Positions 60,701 through 63,134 of a stretch of 63,134 bases of DNA are shown here, piece by piece (within the stretch, counting starts at the first letter, position 1; each line of letters starts with the position of its first letter). The position numbers and the translations under genes were made by a program. This DNA comes from an uncultured Muribaculaceae bacterium. GTDB lineage: Bacteria; Bacteroidota; Bacteroidia; Bacteroidales; Muribaculaceae. Below the pieces are notes generated by a model that was not told where the DNA came from, did no database searches, and saw only the letters and a list, made by a program, of their open reading frames with translations. The stretch lies in NCBI GenBank assembly GCA_910577465.1, contig CAJTMM010000005.1:38442-101575 (forward strand), read 5' to 3'.

Positions 60701-61028
60701 CGGACCTAATGTCGACGCTTATTATCCTCGTGCCAACTGGGGCGGTGGTGAAGCCAACACTCAGGTGCAGACACGCTACCTCCAGAATGCAGCATACTGT
60801 CGTCTCAAGAACGTGACTATCGGTTATACCGTACCCAAAGTCATCACCCAGAAAGCTTCTATCGACAACCTGCGCGTATATGTTTCTGGCGAAAACCTTG
60901 CAAACATCACTAACTTCACCGGCACCGGCGATCCCGAGCTTATCGAAGCTTACGACAAAGCCTACGGCTATGGTAAGGTTTACCCCTTGCAGCGAGTATT
61001 CTCCGTTGGTCTTAATGTAACATTCTAA
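57711..61028 (+). CDS. SusC/RagA family TonB-linked outer-membrane protein
   Basis: The 1105-residue protein has a signal peptide. A carboxypeptidase-D-like regulatory domain follows (about 44-125, GTVIDEIDEPLTGASVVV). The SusC TonB box is DEVVVVGFGTQKK. Then come the plug, with NIRGTGSIGTGSDVTPLVLIDG split here as NIRGTGSIGTG and PLVLIDGMEGD, ILKDAAASSIYGSRAAGGVI, and a 22-strand barrel. SusC proteins import oligosaccharides or peptides across the outer membrane, capped by a SusD lipoprotein, which is encoded 14 bases downstream. No glycoside hydrolase is visible before the window ends, so the substrate is open. Confidence 0.96.
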   Translation: MRKTYFSAMLIAALSCAYTPVMQANTAEGSSPSSVAADQKVGTCTGTVIDEIDEPLTGASVVVEGAGNGASTDIDGKFSISNVKVGSKIRVSFVGYDPVTVTWTGTPLSIQLKPNATALDEVVVVGFGTQKKVNLTGAVSTISAKEIAARPVNSVADALQGMAAGLDVLGSSLGGQLNGTRTMNIRGTGSIGTGSDVTPLVLIDGMEGDLNSINPQDVENISILKDAAASSIYGSRAAGGVILVTTKNGKEGKVTVNYSDSFRWSHVVGMAEMMNSYEWANYMNQASLASGVGAWFSDDKLNSIKEAVKDPSKSTMFVNPNNNRWEVWDLTSLLPTGNTDWLKEHFGKTAFSQEHNISATGGNEKYNFYFSGNYLGQEGILRYGDDNQQRYIINGRININFTKWLSFGYSARWYRNDYDSPSVMGEDASNVLFHNFSRYWPIVPTHDPNGYPVVESYIDALENGGRYKKNTDKFDQQFVFRFRPLEGMNINAEFNYRTESTNTKRYGYQCYGWDADGIAYERNPDDWWAGAPTGSRVYEKSYRSNYFNPNIYGDYSRTFADVHNFKIMAGFQSEWYSYKEFYAQRTDIASNLPYLDTTTGTMSMGGGPATWSTAGWFGRINYDYDGRYLVEGNIRYDGSSRFRRGSRWTTSPSFSLGWNIAREKFWEDFIPYCNTLKLRFSWGKLGNQNTNSWYPTYAVMTYYGSGNSWLVNGKKPAYGQIPGLISPTLTWEKNRTWDIGLDFGLFNNRLTGTFDYYNRRTQDMVGPGEVLPDILGTDVPNVNNLNMTSKGWELSISWRDRIGEVNYGITANLYDHTITIDDYPNPFKDFSVSDYYSGAKLGDIWGYTTIGIAKTQEEMNAHLDRLDAAYTAKHGHAPAEPRRGQARIKSDYAWGAGDIMYADLNGDGIISNGENTAGDRGDMTVIGNNTPRYNFGLNLEASWRGFDVKVFFQGTMKRDYWASGPMMFGASGIGKWQAVGYKPHLDYFRAADTTDPLGPNVDAYYPRANWGGGEANTQVQTRYLQNAAYCRLKNVTIGYTVPKVITQKASIDNLRVYVSGENLANITNFTGTGDPELIEAYDKAYGYGKVYPLQRVFSVGLNVTF

Positions 61029-61042
61029 TCATTGCGTAAACC

Positions 61043-63079
61043 ATGAACAAATATATTAAAATAGCATTTATAGGTGCTTCATTGTGTGGCCTGACTGCTT
61101 GTCAGGATTATCTCGACGAAGAGCCTAAAAGCAATATCCTTCCTGAAAATTACTTCAAGGATCTATCATTGGTGCAAGCCTATGTACAGGACTTCTACCT
61201 CTGGCTCCCGTCACACAGCGACAACAGCTACGGTCTCGGTACCTTCTCCTCCGACAACGGTACCGACAATCAGGCTGCGCTGAAAGCATCTTCTATGTGG
61301 GCGCCCGGTACTTGGCTCGTCCCCGAACGTGCTTCAAACTGGAACTTCGAGAATATACGTAAGGCAAACTTCTTCTTCGAGCAGGCACAGGAAAACTTCG
61401 ACAACGACGTCTACAACTCCAATCAGTCGCTGGCTGAGCAGGTTATGGGCGAGGCCCATTTCTTCCGCGCTTGGGCATATTGGGTACGTTACAAAGCCAT
61501 AGGCGATTTCCCGATTGTTGAAAAAGTCTACGACAATACTCAGAGAGACGAACTGGTTGCTAATTCCGTACGTCAGCCCCGTAACAAAGTTGCACGTTAC
61601 ATCCTCGATGAACTCACCGAAGCCATCAAGCTGCTCCCTGAAAAAAGCACGAAAGGCAAAAATGGTATAAGTAAAAATGCTGCCCGCCTGTTGCGCGCCC
61701 GCGTGGCACTATTCGAAGCCACCTGGTTGAAGCACCACAAAGGCACCGCACTCGTCCCCGGTGGACCCGGATGGCCCGGCGATGCCGCCCTTCTCGGTAC
61801 CGGTTTCAACATCGACGATGAGATAGCTTATTTCCTTACTGAAGCCATGGCATCAGCTAAAGTAGTAGGTGATGAAGTGGTAGGTAAGCTGGCTACTAAC
61901 ACTGAAGCCAAAGAAGGTCAGAACACCGACTATGGTAGCAACAACCCCTACTACACCATGTTCTGCGACGCCGACCTCTCAGCCTACGATGAAGTCCTGC
62001 TCTATCGCAGCTATAGCGTAAGTGAGAATGTCACCACTCAGATTCAGGCACAGTTCCAGAAAAATGGCGGTGGCTCAGGTTGGACCCGTGGTTTGGTCAA
62101 CTCATTCCTTATGAAGAATGGTTTGCCCGTCTACGATGGTAACTCAGGTTACAACGCCGCTTGGGAAAACGAAGGCGTAAGCAAGACCCTTACCGACCGC
62201 GACTCCCGCATCGTTATATTCACCAAAGGCGACGACTGTGTCGATACATACTCCCTATCCGATAAAACCCCCATTATATGGCGTGAAGGATGGTTGCTTG
62301 ATGGTACAAGTGAGACAAGAGCCGTTACCGGTTTCGCCGTTAAGAAAGGCAAAGGCTACAACTATGCCGAAGCTCAAGGCAACAACGCTTCTTTCACTGG
62401 CTCAATCGTATTCCGTGCCACAGAAGCCATGCTTATCTACATGGAGGCATCCTACGAAAAGAACGGAACCGTCGATGGTACTGCCGATGGATATTGGAAA
62501 GCCCTGCGTCAGCGCGCACATGTCGATACCGACTATAGCAAGACTATTGCAGCTACCGTAATGGCAAAAGAAGCCGAAGGCGACTGGGGTGCATATTCTC
62601 ATGGAGCTTTGATTGATCCCACACTTTACAACATTCGTCGCGAACGTCGCAACGAGTTGATTGGCGAAGCACTCCGTATGGACGACCTCCGCCGTTGGGC
62701 GGCCCTCGACCAGATGATTACCACACCCTACATCATCGAAGGTATCAAATACTGGGGCACATGCTATGCCGACAAAACCAATCCTCTTTGTCTGAAAGAC
62801 GACAAAGGCGTGTTCCTGGCACCGATTGTCGATGAAACCAGTGACAAAGCCACCATGTCGGCAAAAGTTTTGAGCGACTATGTACGTCCATATCAGATTA
62901 CACGTACACAGAACAATGTATTTGATGGATATCACTTCACACGCGCTCACTACCTCGATCCTATAGGTCACGATAACTTCACACGCGCATCTACCGATGG
63001 ACAGATGTCAGGAACCGTGATTTATCAGAACCCCGGATGGGGCACCAACACCGGTGACGCACCCACCAACCTCGATTAG
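61043..63079 (+). CDS. SusD/RagB family surface lipoprotein
   Basis: The 678-residue lipoprotein (lipobox LTAC, then QDYLDEEP, the classic SusD N-terminal pattern) has the helical TPR-like core: EQVMGEAHFFRAWAYWVRY and ARLLRARVALFEATWL. The C-terminal SusD signature is ERRNELIGEALRMDDLRRW near residue 540. It forms the lid of the SusC transporter and binds the nutrient at the surface. At 678 residues it is on the long side for SusD (usually 500-600), with insertions in the middle. The window ends 55 bases after its stop. Confidence 0.95.
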   Translation: MNKYIKIAFIGASLCGLTACQDYLDEEPKSNILPENYFKDLSLVQAYVQDFYLWLPSHSDNSYGLGTFSSDNGTDNQAALKASSMWAPGTWLVPERASNWNFENIRKANFFFEQAQENFDNDVYNSNQSLAEQVMGEAHFFRAWAYWVRYKAIGDFPIVEKVYDNTQRDELVANSVRQPRNKVARYILDELTEAIKLLPEKSTKGKNGISKNAARLLRARVALFEATWLKHHKGTALVPGGPGWPGDAALLGTGFNIDDEIAYFLTEAMASAKVVGDEVVGKLATNTEAKEGQNTDYGSNNPYYTMFCDADLSAYDEVLLYRSYSVSENVTTQIQAQFQKNGGGSGWTRGLVNSFLMKNGLPVYDGNSGYNAAWENEGVSKTLTDRDSRIVIFTKGDDCVDTYSLSDKTPIIWREGWLLDGTSETRAVTGFAVKKGKGYNYAEAQGNNASFTGSIVFRATEAMLIYMEASYEKNGTVDGTADGYWKALRQRAHVDTDYSKTIAATVMAKEAEGDWGAYSHGALIDPTLYNIRRERRNELIGEALRMDDLRRWAALDQMITTPYIIEGIKYWGTCYADKTNPLCLKDDKGVFLAPIVDETSDKATMSAKVLSDYVRPYQITRTQNNVFDGYHFTRAHYLDPIGHDNFTRASTDGQMSGTVIYQNPGWGTNTGDAPTNLD

Positions 63080-63134
63080 TACCCCATTAAAATTACTAAT
63101 TCATATTCTTGCCAAAGGAGCCGCCCTCAAAAGC

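Noticed and set aside
57361..63134. Calling the SusC/SusD region a complete polysaccharide utilization locus
   Set aside because: No carbohydrate-active enzyme or regulator is visible in the window, so only the transporter pair can be supported.

Overview
The window looks like a contiguous piece of a Bacteroidales chromosome. The evidence is the Bacteroidota-type promoter grammar (TTTG, 19-21 bases, TAnnTTTG), a long signal peptidase I, DUF4271 and DUF4294 proteins, a PorZ-like propeller protein, surface lipoproteins with acidic residues after the lipid cysteine, and a SusC/SusD pair. A gut Muribaculaceae-type organism fits best, but the family assignment is inference. I found no tRNA, rRNA, CRISPR array, insertion sequence or intact prophage.

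Left part (1-10.4 kb): the tail of an unidentified gene, inositol-3-phosphate synthase, a small lipoprotein with u-spanin topology, and a divergent EamA exporter. Next comes a three-gene operon: a membrane flavin/iron-sulfur protein, a membrane-anchored nitroreductase and a fused MsrA/MsrB. A compact housekeeping run follows (LOG protein, DUF4271, hemD, rnpA, yidD, tatD-like, upp). At 10.4-10.9 kb lies a 503-base AT-rich gap. It holds three identical DnaA-box-like 9-mers, and a perfect DnaA box sits at the start of nadA. The G/C balance of the + strand appears to change sign here. I propose it as a candidate replication origin, away from any dnaA gene.

Middle part (10.9-41 kb): nadA, leuS, rdgB, a PorZ-like protein, an unknown protein and an acyltransferase on the + strand. 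A dapB-lepB-wbqC operon runs the other way. Then come an orphan multi-pass protein resembling GT-C glycosyltransferases, a mannose-1-phosphate guanylyltransferase, panB-MATE and nadB-DUF4294. After these are pyrH-frr, an SPFH protein, an ECF sigma factor, a Na/Pi cotransporter, an orphan OmpR-type regulator with rnhB, and the minus-strand operon trmB-mrp-radical SAM-LD-carboxypeptidase.

Right part (41-63 kb): a 29-codon ORF resembling a Fic-protein N-terminus and a twin hairpin repeat precede the operon SDR-small membrane protein-aroQ-short pyruvate kinase-O-methyltransferase. Convergent to it are rbfA-LolC/E-like permease and padR-pspC. A secreted endonuclease/exonuclease/phosphatase protein is divergent from a TonB-dependent receptor followed by two large DUF5689/DUF6359 surface lipoproteins. 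I read this set as a candidate outer-membrane system for capturing nucleic acid or another phosphodiester substrate. A classical SusC/SusD pair ends the window.

Functions were assigned by reading motifs, lengths and gene order by eye. No database search was run.
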